DNA of 48,577 nt from Nanobdellota archaeon (GCA_018819065.1 JAHJQL010000047.1:1-48577), one strand, 5' to 3'; counted from the first letter of the stretch, positions 27,686-36,776 are shown. Notes: a model not told the origin generated them from the letters alone. Program-made: numbers and translations.

Positions 27686-29299
27686 ATGCCTTGTTCATGT
27701 CTTCTTTTCATGGAAAAAGTTCTTTTTATTCCGCAGACTCAGTCTGATTCTGTCATTAGTATAATTGATGATACTTTAAAGAAGAACAAGCAAGTCTTAG
27801 TCTTTGTCAACACTAAACGAGGTGCTGAGTCTCAAGCTGAAAAAGTTGCTATGAGGATAAAGACTGTTAATTCTCATTTGGAAAAACTTTCGCAAGATGT
27901 ATTAAAAGCAGTTTCCAGTCCAACAAGACAGTGCAGAAGGCTTTCTTTATGTGTCAAAAGAGGTGTTGCTTTTCATCATTCAGGGCTTACTTCAAGACAG
28001 CGGGAGTTGGTTGAGGATAACTTTCGCTTGGGAATAATAAAGGTTATTTGCGCAACGCCGACTCTTGCAATGGGCATTAACATGCCAGCTTTTAGAGTCA
28101 TCATTCGTGATCTGAAGCGTTATGGTGGGTCTTGGGGTATGCAGGATATTCCTGTTCTTGAGTATGAACAGCAATCTGGAAGGGCGGGAAGACCTGGAAA
28201 AGAGGATTATGGCGAGGCTATTTGCATTGCAAAAACACAGTCTGAATTTGATAATATTTTTGAAAAATATGTGAATGGTTTTCCTGAAGAAATATTTTCT
28301 AAACTCGCAGTAGAGCCCGTTTTAAGGACTCACATATTAAGCTTGATTGCGAATGAGTTTGTGAATGATAAGAATTCATTGTTTGAATTCTTTGACAAGA
28401 CTTTTTACGCCTATCAGTATGAAGACTTAAACAAGCTTCACAATATTCTTGAAAAAATAATAGGTCTTCTTTCAGAATGGGAGTTTATCAAGAATTCAGG
28501 AGAATCAAATGATTTTGTCTCAGCAGATAACCTTGGAATTGAAAATTATCAAGCTACAATGATTGGTAGAAGAGTTTCTGAATTATACCTTGACCCATAC
28601 ACCGCATTCTTCATAATTACTTGTTTGCGAAAAGCAACAGGGAAGAAAACTGTGGCTTTTTCTTATCTTCACATGCTCTCAAACACCTTTGAGATTAGAC
28701 CTCTTTTAAGAGTTAAAGTTTCAGAGTTTGAAGATGTTCAGGGCAAGGTGCTTCCTTACACTGAATTGTTGCTTGAGGATGAGCCTTCTGTTTTTGATGA
28801 GTCTTACGAGACATTTCTAAACTCTGTGAAAACTGCTCTCTTCATGCATGACTGGGTTGAAGAGAAAGATGAGGAGTACTTGCTTGAAAACTATGATGTT
28901 AGGCCTGGAGAGATTCATGCAAAGCTTGAGATTGCTGACTGGCTGCTTTACTCCGCTGAAGAGCTTGCAAGGATGATGAAATTCCAATTCCTGCTAAAAG
29001 ACGTTTCAAAACTTCGATTCAGGCTAAAGTACGGCGTAAAAGAAGAATTGCTGCCCTTGTTAAAGCTCAAAGGTGTTGGAAGAGTTAGAGCCAGAAAAAT
29101 GTATAATAATAAACTTCAAAATCTTACAGATATCAAGAACGTTGATATAACAACCCTCTCACAGTTGATAGGAAAAAGCGTTGCCATATCAATTAAGAAA
29201 CAGTTAGGGCAAGAGTTTGATCCTAAGAAAGTCGTTGTTAAGGAAAACAAGAGAAAGGGGCAGATATCATTAAAGGACTATGGAAAGAACACAAAATAA
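27686..29299 (+). CDS. Hel308/Ski2-family helicase lacking the N-terminal RecA1 domain
   Basis: RecA2 motifs (VLVFVNTKRGAESQA, FHHSGLTSRQRELVED, CATPTLAMGINMPAFRVIIRD, YEQQSGRAGRPG) plus ratchet and HhH C-terminus (GVGRVRARKMYNNKLQNLTDI); no Walker A or DExH. Confidence 0.85.
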   Translation: MPCSCLLFMEKVLFIPQTQSDSVISIIDDTLKKNKQVLVFVNTKRGAESQAEKVAMRIKTVNSHLEKLSQDVLKAVSSPTRQCRRLSLCVKRGVAFHHSGLTSRQRELVEDNFRLGIIKVICATPTLAMGINMPAFRVIIRDLKRYGGSWGMQDIPVLEYEQQSGRAGRPGKEDYGEAICIAKTQSEFDNIFEKYVNGFPEEIFSKLAVEPVLRTHILSLIANEFVNDKNSLFEFFDKTFYAYQYEDLNKLHNILEKIIGLLSEWEFIKNSGESNDFVSADNLGIENYQATMIGRRVSELYLDPYTAFFIITCLRKATGKKTVAFSYLHMLSNTFEIRPLLRVKVSEFEDVQGKVLPYTELLLEDEPSVFDESYETFLNSVKTALFMHDWVEEKDEEYLLENYDVRPGEIHAKLEIADWLLYSAEELARMMKFQFLLKDVSKLRFRLKYGVKEELLPLLKLKGVGRVRARKMYNNKLQNLTDIKNVDITTLSQLIGKSVAISIKKQLGQEFDPKKVVVKENKRKGQISLKDYGKNTK

Positions 29300-30539
29300 T
29301 AACTTGCAAGGTTTTGGTAATATAGTAATTTTTTGTTTTTTTTTGTTTTTTACAATCCTTCTTTCTTGGCCTTTATTTTTTAACCTTGATTCTTATTTGT
29401 TACCGTCTTACCTTGAAACAATACATAGTCGCGGGTATATTGATACTCAGGCAGTTGTTGATAGAGTTAATAATACGGTTGCAGGGTTATTAACTGGTGA
29501 TTTTTATCCTCTTTTTGCATATACTGAGCGTGGTGAAATATCAAAGAGTTATCTTGTATTCTCAACATTAGGTATCTTAGTTTTTGGTATTAATGAAGTT
29601 GTAGCACACAATTTATTTTTCTTATTTTCTTTATTTCTATCGGGTTTGTTCATGTTCTTTTTTACAAAAGAGTTAATTAAGAATAAATGGGCTGCTTTGT
29701 TTTCAGGTTTTTTATATATGTCATCAAGCTATCTTTTTTCTGAATACTTCTTAGGTCATTCAAACCTCTGGCAGCTACAATGGATTCCTATCATATTTTT
29801 ATTTTTGGAAAGGATATTATCAGGAAAGAGGAGTTTTAAAGAGTATGTTTGTTTAGGATTATTTTTAGGAATTCAGACAATTTCTGCAAGTTATTATATT
29901 ATATATCTGACTTTCATAATTCCAATATACATTATTTTTCGAAATCATGGAGTTTTAGTTAATAAAAAATTTTGGGTTGGAATGTTTTTGGTTTTGATAA
30001 TTGTGCTTGTTGTTTCATCCCCTTTTCTTTTTTTTAGATTGGAGCGAATAAACCATTCTTCTAATATTAGATCACTTGAACAAAACTTAACACCTAATCG
30101 GATATTGATTTCTTTTTCTGACTTAATATCTAGCAAACGATCATTTTCCTTAAGTGTTGTTTCTTTGATTTTGTCTGTTCTTTCAATGGCGTTTTTATTT
30201 AATAAGCGCAGTCATCAAGATTTAAGAAAGTATCTCCCTTTTATTTTTTTCTTATTTTTCATTCCTCTTTGTATGTTAGGACCATTTTCAAAATTTGCTC
30301 CTTATTATTGGCTGTACACTTTTTGGCCTTTGATGGATTTTTTAAGAGTACCTAAAAGGTTGTTTCCATTTTTTCTTTTATCAGTATCCATATTAGCAAG
30401 TTATACTTTTTTCAGATTAATTAATAATAAAAAAATTCTCTTCATTTTCGGACTTTTCTTATTCTTGATTATAATTATATTCTTGACTTATATAGTTCCA
30501 TCTCCTGCATTGATGAACTATCACTTATTCACTCCTTGA
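29280..30539 (+). CDS. Polytopic membrane protein, GT-C-like
   Basis: About ten hydrophobic segments; overlaps the helicase 3' end by 20 nt. Confidence 0.6.
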   Translation: MERTQNNNLQGFGNIVIFCFFLFFTILLSWPLFFNLDSYLLPSYLETIHSRGYIDTQAVVDRVNNTVAGLLTGDFYPLFAYTERGEISKSYLVFSTLGILVFGINEVVAHNLFFLFSLFLSGLFMFFFTKELIKNKWAALFSGFLYMSSSYLFSEYFLGHSNLWQLQWIPIIFLFLERILSGKRSFKEYVCLGLFLGIQTISASYYIIYLTFIIPIYIIFRNHGVLVNKKFWVGMFLVLIIVLVVSSPFLFFRLERINHSSNIRSLEQNLTPNRILISFSDLISSKRSFSLSVVSLILSVLSMAFLFNKRSHQDLRKYLPFIFFLFFIPLCMLGPFSKFAPYYWLYTFWPLMDFLRVPKRLFPFFLLSVSILASYTFFRLINNKKILFIFGLFLFLIIIIFLTYIVPSPALMNYHLFTP

Positions 30540-30604
30540 TTACAAAAAGGATGGTTCTGTTTTCTAGAAAATTTTTAAAGGACTCTTTGTTATTAGTTAT
30601 TGTT

Positions 30605-32236
30605 ATGAAAAAGAAGGTTGATATTTCAATAGTCTTGCCTGTATATAATGAAGAAGTTATTCTTGAGAGGAGCGTTCTTGATTTATATTCTTATTTGAAA
30701 AACTCTGATTTGACAAACAATTTTGAAATTGTGTTGTGTTTGAATGGTTGTACAGATAAATCTGTGGTTATAAGTAATAAACTATCAGATAAGTTAAAAG
30801 AAGTATGTGTTCTTATTTCTAAGAAGAAAGGGGTTGGTGTTGGTATTTTGCTTGGTTTGAAGAAAGCAAGATATGAATATATTTTAACGATGGGTGTTGA
30901 TATTCCTTTTGGCTTATCCATAATTGAGGAATCAATATGTGCAATTCAAAAAACGTGTGCAGATATTATTATACAATCAAAAAATCATTCAAAGTCAAAT
31001 GTGAAAGGATCATTTAAAAGGAAGTTCTTTTCTTTTTGTTATAATAAATTTATCAATCTAATTTATGATTTGCATATCAAAGACACCCAAGGACCTTTTT
31101 TAATAAGAAAGAACTCTTTAAATAAAATTATTCTATTCATAAATTCTTCAACAAGTTTTATCAAAACACAAATCTTAATATACTCTGTTTTGTTTAATAT
31201 GAAGATGGTGGAGATTCCTGTGAATTATGTTATAAGGAGTGATTCAAAGATAAACTTTTTTATTGAAGGATTGAAGATGTTTTTTGAATCTCTAAAAGAA
31301 TTTTTCAAGTTTGGAAATGTTTCTATAATTAAGAATTTATTAAGATATGATTCTTCGTCCTATAATTATCCTTTATCAAATGTTACAACTTTAAAAATAG
31401 GTGGTAACGCAACATTTTTTTTTAAACCAAGAACGATTAATGATATTAAAACCATTATTTTATTTTCAAAAAAGAATAAAATTCCGCTTTTTATGTTGGG
31501 TGCAGGGAGTAACGTGTTGTTTTGTGATGATGGTTTTAATGGTGTTGTTGTAAGTTTTGAAAAACAATTCAGTTTTATAAATAAGTTATCGGATGAAAAA
31601 ATAGAGGTTGGTGGGGGGACTCTTGTTTCTGATGTTTTATCTTTTTGTTTTGAAAATGATTTTGGTGGATTAGAATTTCTAAGTCTTATTCCTGGCACGA
31701 TTGGAGGAATTGTTAGTATGAATGCAGGGGCTTTTGAAGAAGAAATTGGAACTTATGTTTTTGAAGTAAAAGCCATTGATTTGAATGGAAAAGAATTTGT
31801 TTTTTCAAAAAAAGCCGCTGATTTTAGTTATCGTTCATCAATTTTTTTGAAGAAAAAACTAATTATAACTTCAGTAGTTTTTAATCTTAAAAAGAATGAT
31901 AAATCTGAAATCAAAAAAAAGATGTTTGCGTTCTCTAAAAAAAAGAAAGAGACCCAACCATTATTAGAATTATCAGCTGGTTGTATATTTAAAAATCATC
32001 CTAATATTTCTGCTGGAGAATTAATAGAAAAAGCTGGTCTTAAAGGATTAAGAATTGGTGATGCACAAGTTTCTAAAAAGCATGCAAATTTTATTATCAA
32101 CAAAGGTTCTGCCACCAGTAAAGATGTGTCTTTGTTAATAAAAAAAGTGAGGGCTGATGTTTATAAGCAGTTTGGTGTGCGATTAGAATTAGAACTTATA
32201 ATTGTCGATAAAAATGGAAGATACATTAATTATTGA
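30605..32236 (+). CDS. murB: Fusion: GT2 (DPM1-like) glycosyltransferase + UDP-N-acetylenolpyruvoylglucosamine reductase (MurB)
   Basis: GT2: ISIVLPVYNEEVILERSV...TMGVDIPFG. MurB: TTLKIGGNATFF, LGAGSNVLFCDDGFNGVVV, GLEFLSLIPGTIGGIVSMNAGAFEEEIG, FSYRSSIF, SAGCIFKNHP, GDAQVSKKHANFIINKGSATSKDV. Confidence 0.9.
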   Translation: MKKKVDISIVLPVYNEEVILERSVLDLYSYLKNSDLTNNFEIVLCLNGCTDKSVVISNKLSDKLKEVCVLISKKKGVGVGILLGLKKARYEYILTMGVDIPFGLSIIEESICAIQKTCADIIIQSKNHSKSNVKGSFKRKFFSFCYNKFINLIYDLHIKDTQGPFLIRKNSLNKIILFINSSTSFIKTQILIYSVLFNMKMVEIPVNYVIRSDSKINFFIEGLKMFFESLKEFFKFGNVSIIKNLLRYDSSSYNYPLSNVTTLKIGGNATFFFKPRTINDIKTIILFSKKNKIPLFMLGAGSNVLFCDDGFNGVVVSFEKQFSFINKLSDEKIEVGGGTLVSDVLSFCFENDFGGLEFLSLIPGTIGGIVSMNAGAFEEEIGTYVFEVKAIDLNGKEFVFSKKAADFSYRSSIFLKKKLIITSVVFNLKKNDKSEIKKKMFAFSKKKKETQPLLELSAGCIFKNHPNISAGELIEKAGLKGLRIGDAQVSKKHANFIINKGSATSKDVSLLIKKVRADVYKQFGVRLELELIIVDKNGRYINY

Positions 32237-33488
32237 ATCAAAAGAGAGTAATATTTCAGGTGAATTAGTTATTGTTATTCCTGGTTCAAAAAATGCAGTT
32301 CTTCCTATGCTTGCTAGTTCAGTACTTATATCTAATGAAGTGGTGTTAAGAAATGTTCCATTCTTAGATGATGTCAAAAACATGGTTTTGATTCTTGAGT
32401 CTTTGGGTGCAAAGATTTCTTGGGAGAGACACGTCTTGAAAGTTAATTGTTCTAACATTAAAGATTTAGAGCTTTCTCGTGATTTTGTTAGCAAGTTGAG
32501 AGCTTCTTTTTTGGTTTTTGGACCTTTGATTGTGAGAAAAGGCAAAGCAACTATTGTAAAGCCGGGTGGTTGTTCTATTGGTTTAAGAAAGATAGATATA
32601 CATTTGGATGGATTGAGACTATTTGGAATATCTATAGAAGAAAATAATGTTATAAAGGGTTTTTTAAAGGAATCTTCACCAATAAATTTTTATCTCAGAT
32701 TTCCTTCAGTTGGTGCTACTGAGCATTTGTTATCTGTTGCTTCAAGTATTAAGGGTGTTTCAAAGTTAGAAAATGCTGCAATAGAACCTGAAGTTATTGA
32801 TTTTGTTAACTTCTTAAAATGCGCGGGTGCTGATATAAAGCAAAATAACAGAACATTTGTAATTAAAGGTCAAGATAAACTTTCTTTGGTTGATTATACT
32901 ATCATGGCTGATCGTATTGTTGCAGCAACTTGGATAATTGCATCCATAATTAAAAAAAGATCATTGAAGTTATATAATATTAATCCTGAAGTTTTAGATT
33001 CTTTTTTATTAGTTTTATGTGAGTGTGGTGTTGATGTTACTTTGGAGAAAGATTCTATTCATATTAAATTAGTTCGTGAATTAAAACCTTTTAGTATTAA
33101 AACAGGTCCTTTTCCTGCTTTTCCTTCGGACATCCAACCTTTCATGGCAGTCTTGGCTTGTACTATTGCTGGAGAGAGTACTATTGAGGAAAATGTTTTT
33201 GAAAACCGATTTGAATACGTTGGTGAATTGAGAAAAATGGGTGCTAATATTTCTTTGTCAAAGAACAAATTAGTTATAAGAGGTCCTTGTAATCTTAAAG
33301 GTGCAGCTGTTCAAGGTACTGATTTGAGGGGAACTGCTGCTTTAGCACTTGCATCGTTGATTGCTGATGACAAAACTATATTAAAAGGGATGGATGTTAT
33401 AAACAGAGGTTATGAAGACTTTCCTTTTTTGTTAAAAACTTTTGGCGCAGAAGTTAAAAAAATGAGAGGGGAGGACGAGTATCATTGA
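32214..33488 (+). CDS. murA: UDP-N-acetylglucosamine 1-carboxyvinyltransferase (MurA)
   Basis: PGSKNAVLPMLAS, KLRASFLVFGPLI, KPGGCSIGLRKIDIHLDGL (catalytic Cys loop), FPSDIQPFMAVLACTIAGESTIEENVFENRFEYVGELRKMGA, DLRGTAALALASL, NRGYEDF; 23-nt overlap with murB. Confidence 0.93.
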   Translation: MEDTLIIESKESNISGELVIVIPGSKNAVLPMLASSVLISNEVVLRNVPFLDDVKNMVLILESLGAKISWERHVLKVNCSNIKDLELSRDFVSKLRASFLVFGPLIVRKGKATIVKPGGCSIGLRKIDIHLDGLRLFGISIEENNVIKGFLKESSPINFYLRFPSVGATEHLLSVASSIKGVSKLENAAIEPEVIDFVNFLKCAGADIKQNNRTFVIKGQDKLSLVDYTIMADRIVAATWIIASIIKKRSLKLYNINPEVLDSFLLVLCECGVDVTLEKDSIHIKLVRELKPFSIKTGPFPAFPSDIQPFMAVLACTIAGESTIEENVFENRFEYVGELRKMGANISLSKNKLVIRGPCNLKGAAVQGTDLRGTAALALASLIADDKTILKGMDVINRGYEDFPFLLKTFGAEVKKMRGEDEYH

Positions 33489-33494
33489 GGGACT

Positions 33495-34877
33495 ATGGTA
33501 AAAAGAAGTAACTCTTTGAAAAAGAATATGAAAATTTTGTTATTCTTTCTGTTATTTTTGGAATTGTTGGTTATTTTTGTTCTTCTTTTTCATCCTTCTT
33601 TTATAACTGGCTTGTTTTCTGATGATTATCATTGTAAGGATTGTAATGTGGTTCTTATCTCTATTGATACTTTAAGAGCTGATCATCTGGGCGCCTATGG
33701 TCATTATAGAAATACTAGTCCTAATGTTGATTTATTGGCGGCTGAAGGTTTATTGTTTGAAAAAGCATTTAGTCAATCTCCTTTAACAGTTCCTTCTCAT
33801 ATGACTATGTTTACTTCTCTTTATCCGTCTGTTCATAAAGTTTGTAATTATGAACGTAGTGAGGATTATTGTTCGCATTACTTGTCTTTTAATTATTCGA
33901 CTTTGGCACAGATATTGCACGATTATGGTTATGTTACAGGTGGATTCACGGGTGGTGGTCATGTCAGTGAGTTATTTGGTTTTTCAAGAGGGTTTGATGT
34001 TTGGAAGGAGTATCGAAATCGAAGAAATGAGTCAGAAACGCTTCAGTCCATAGTTGATATTTCTAATTGGGTCGAAACTGTTAAAGATAAAAAGTTTTTT
34101 TTGTTTTATCATACTTATATTGTTCATGACCCTTATATTTCTCCGTCAAGATTTCACTTGTGGATTGATATTAACAAAACTAACATATATCTTTCTACGG
34201 AGGAAATTCTTAACGATTTTAATAATTCAGAGGTTGATTTTAGAAAGATTTTCTGGGCTGGCGTCAATCATTCTGATCCTAGTGATTTAAAGCAGTTATT
34301 AGGGCTTTATGATGGGGGGGTTTTGTATGCTGATGAGCAGGTGGGTCTGATAATTGATAAACTGAAGGAGGTTGGTGTATATGATAAAACAATTATTATT
34401 TTCACTGCTGATCATGGGGAAGAGTTCTTGGAACACAATGAATTTTTACATTGGAAGTTATATAATGAGATTTTGCATGTTCCTCTAATAATTAGACTGC
34501 CTGGTGTTGAGAGTAAAAAAATAAATAACTATGTAGGTCTTGTTGACATTGTTCCAACTCTTTTAGACTTTTTGGGTATTTTTAGTCTTTCTCAGTTTCA
34601 AGGTGTAAGTTTAAAACCAATGATTTTTGGTTACAAAGAAGCTCCAAGAATTGTTTTTAGTGAATCTGTTCAAAATTATCGGTATTCAGTGATTAGTGGT
34701 GATTGGAAGTATATTTCTAGAAAAGATGGGGTTGTTGAGCTGTACAATATTACTGATGATTTTTATGAACAAAAAAATGTTGCTAAGAATTTTCCTTTGG
34801 TTGTCAATCACTTAGAAACATTGTTGAATGAAACTCTAGAAACAATTCATGATGAGTCATCCAAATCTAGAAATTAG
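33495..34877 (+). CDS. Membrane-anchored sulfatase/alkaline phosphatase superfamily protein
   Basis: N-terminal TM; VVLISIDTLRADHLGAYGHYRNTSPNVDLLA; SPLTVPSHMTMFTSLYP; IIIFTADHGEE. No CxPxR formylglycine motif. Confidence 0.8.
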   Translation: MVKRSNSLKKNMKILLFFLLFLELLVIFVLLFHPSFITGLFSDDYHCKDCNVVLISIDTLRADHLGAYGHYRNTSPNVDLLAAEGLLFEKAFSQSPLTVPSHMTMFTSLYPSVHKVCNYERSEDYCSHYLSFNYSTLAQILHDYGYVTGGFTGGGHVSELFGFSRGFDVWKEYRNRRNESETLQSIVDISNWVETVKDKKFFLFYHTYIVHDPYISPSRFHLWIDINKTNIYLSTEEILNDFNNSEVDFRKIFWAGVNHSDPSDLKQLLGLYDGGVLYADEQVGLIIDKLKEVGVYDKTIIIFTADHGEEFLEHNEFLHWKLYNEILHVPLIIRLPGVESKKINNYVGLVDIVPTLLDFLGIFSLSQFQGVSLKPMIFGYKEAPRIVFSESVQNYRYSVISGDWKYISRKDGVVELYNITDDFYEQKNVAKNFPLVVNHLETLLNETLETIHDESSKSRN

Positions 34878-35104
34878 TATCCTAATTCTCTTAGTTGCTG
34901 AATAATCTGTTCTTGTTCTTCTTCAGATAATCTTTGCTTTTCAGGGATTGTTTCTGGCTCAAAGACTACTTGTTCTTTTGAGAACTCTTTTTCATTATTC
35001 TTGTGCAGTAAGACCTTGTTTTCCGTATCTGCAAACTTTATTAGAAATACTATGATGACGAACAATATTAATACTACGGCTGTGAGTTTTTTTATATTTT
35101 TCAT
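34874..35104 (-). CDS. Small single-TM protein with C-terminal LRELGY tail
   Basis: 76 aa, N-terminal TM, acidic C-terminal tail; overlaps the sulfatase 3' end by 4 nt. Confidence 0.5.
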   Translation of the reverse strand: MKNIKKLTAVVLILFVIIVFLIKFADTENKVLLHKNNEKEFSKEQVVFEPETIPEKQRLSEEEQEQIIQQLRELGY

Positions 35105-35151
35105 AATCTTTTAATAGTTTATTTAATATTTAAAGTTTTTCTTTTTCTAGG

Positions 35152-36018
35152 CTACATGTATCCTAAATGTCTTAGTTTTTGCATTATGTCGTGGTTTTCC
35201 TTGTTTTGAACTCTGCCCGTTCTTTCCGATATCTTGGTTGTTTTTAACTCTTCAACTATCTTGTTGATATCATCTGATTCTGAATCAACTGGCTTGCAGC
35301 AGCACTCGCATCCTATACTTCTATATCTCTTCTTGTTTTTTGCAAGGTAAAGGCTAACCATTGGTATATTCTCTTTTTGTATATACTTCCAGATTTCTAG
35401 TTCTGTCCAGTGAAGCATGGGGTGAATTCTTACATGGTTGTTTTCAGGACCAAAGTCAGTAGCGTATATGCCCCATGCATCAAACTCTGTGTCTTGCATG
35501 GCTATAAAATCCGAGTCTCCTTCTTGCTTGTTTTGTTTTTCTTTGACTATATTCCATTTGAATTGTTTGTCTCTTGGTGAGAAGTATCTCTCCTTATCTC
35601 TTATTCCATGCTCGTCTCTTCTAATTCCTAGTAGCAGGGCTTCAAAATCATGCTTTTTTATGCATTGCTTCAAAGCTTCTGTTTTTCTCGCGTTGCAGCA
35701 TTCAAAGTGGTCTTTTTCTGGTGTTATGCCTTTTTTGTCCGCATCTTCATTTTTTGCAATAACTAAATCTAAATCCCATTCTTTTGTATATTTATTTCTG
35801 AATTCATATATCTCTTTGAACTTATATCCTGTGTCTATGTGGATTACTTTGAATGGTATTTTGCCGTAGAAAGCTTTTTTGCATAACCATAAAAGTGTTG
35901 TGGAATCCTTGCCTATTGACCAGAGTACACCTACTTTCTTGAATTTCTTGTGCGCTTCCCTGATTATGTAAATGCTCTTGTTCTCAAGTTCCCTTAAATG
36001 ATTAATTTCTGAATTCAT
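35152..36018 (-). CDS. CysD-like sulfate adenylyltransferase subunit 2 / PAPS reductase family ATP pyrophosphatase
   Basis: HLRELENKSIYIIREAH, LWSIGKDSTTLLWL, HIDTGYKFKEIYEFRN, GIRRDEHGIRDKERYFSPRD, RYRSIGCECC, SERTGRV. Confidence 0.85.
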   Translation of the reverse strand: MNSEINHLRELENKSIYIIREAHKKFKKVGVLWSIGKDSTTLLWLCKKAFYGKIPFKVIHIDTGYKFKEIYEFRNKYTKEWDLDLVIAKNEDADKKGITPEKDHFECCNARKTEALKQCIKKHDFEALLLGIRRDEHGIRDKERYFSPRDKQFKWNIVKEKQNKQEGDSDFIAMQDTEFDAWGIYATDFGPENNHVRIHPMLHWTELEIWKYIQKENIPMVSLYLAKNKKRYRSIGCECCCKPVDSESDDINKIVEELKTTKISERTGRVQNKENHDIMQKLRHLGYM

Positions 36019-36775
36019 TTTTTATTGCTTTAAAGACATCTCGCAGATTATTAATGTTGGTATTTATACCTTTTGTTATTAGAATTGCTTCTTCATGATG
36101 ATCTCCTTTCAACTCTTTTCCAGTCTTTGTTTTTCTTGGAAGTGTCTGTACTCTTGCTTCTCCAAAAGAGCAGAATCCGTGGTCTGATATTATTATTAGT
36201 TTTTCTCCATGAGGTGTAAGTTCTCTTATTGCAGAATCAATTTTTTTGTAGTATTCCAATACTATTTCTTCTCCCCAGTGCAGATGTTGAATCTTATCTA
36301 GGATTGTGTAGCACACGATGAATAAGTCCAAGTCTTCTTTTCTTAGTATCTCGACACTTTTTTTAGTTACTTCCTTGATTTCTCCATTCCATTCTTTTGT
36401 TGTTGTTCCAACTCCAGCACCAGGGACTTTGAAGTCTATATTGAAGTTGTATGGTGGAACAATAAAAGGGATGTTTAATGCTTTAACCTTCTTCTTTCTT
36501 CTCGTTAGGATGTCCCATATAAAATTCGCGTTTATATCTTCGCGAGTCTGAAGAATATTATCTACTACGAATTCGTGGTGTTTATGCTCTTCCTCTTTAA
36601 GTCCAGTAAACATTGATGTCCAACAAGGCGCACTGTATGGTTTTTGGTCTAGAATCAGTGCTTTGTTTTTAGCTTCTTTTTTTAGTTTTTTAAAAGTTGG
36701 CAGAGAATCTATATTTTTATCTATGACTGTCCAGGTAGCCGCATCTATTCCAATTACTAATAGCTTAGCACTCAT
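36002..36775 (-). CDS. Type I phosphodiesterase/nucleotide pyrophosphatase-like (alkaline phosphatase superfamily) protein
   Basis: LLVIGIDAATWTVIDK, SAPCWTSMFTGL, IIISDHGFCSF, 17-nt overlap with the CysD-like gene. Confidence 0.75.
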   Translation of the reverse strand: MSAKLLVIGIDAATWTVIDKNIDSLPTFKKLKKEAKNKALILDQKPYSAPCWTSMFTGLKEEEHKHHEFVVDNILQTREDINANFIWDILTRRKKKVKALNIPFIVPPYNFNIDFKVPGAGVGTTTKEWNGEIKEVTKKSVEILRKEDLDLFIVCYTILDKIQHLHWGEEIVLEYYKKIDSAIRELTPHGEKLIIISDHGFCSFGEARVQTLPRKTKTGKELKGDHHEEAILITKGINTNINNLRDVFKAIKNEFRN

Positions 36776-36776
36776 C

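Noticed and set aside
35438-35869. 143-aa plus-strand ORF
   Set aside because: Antisense to the CysD-like gene, which has clear family motifs.
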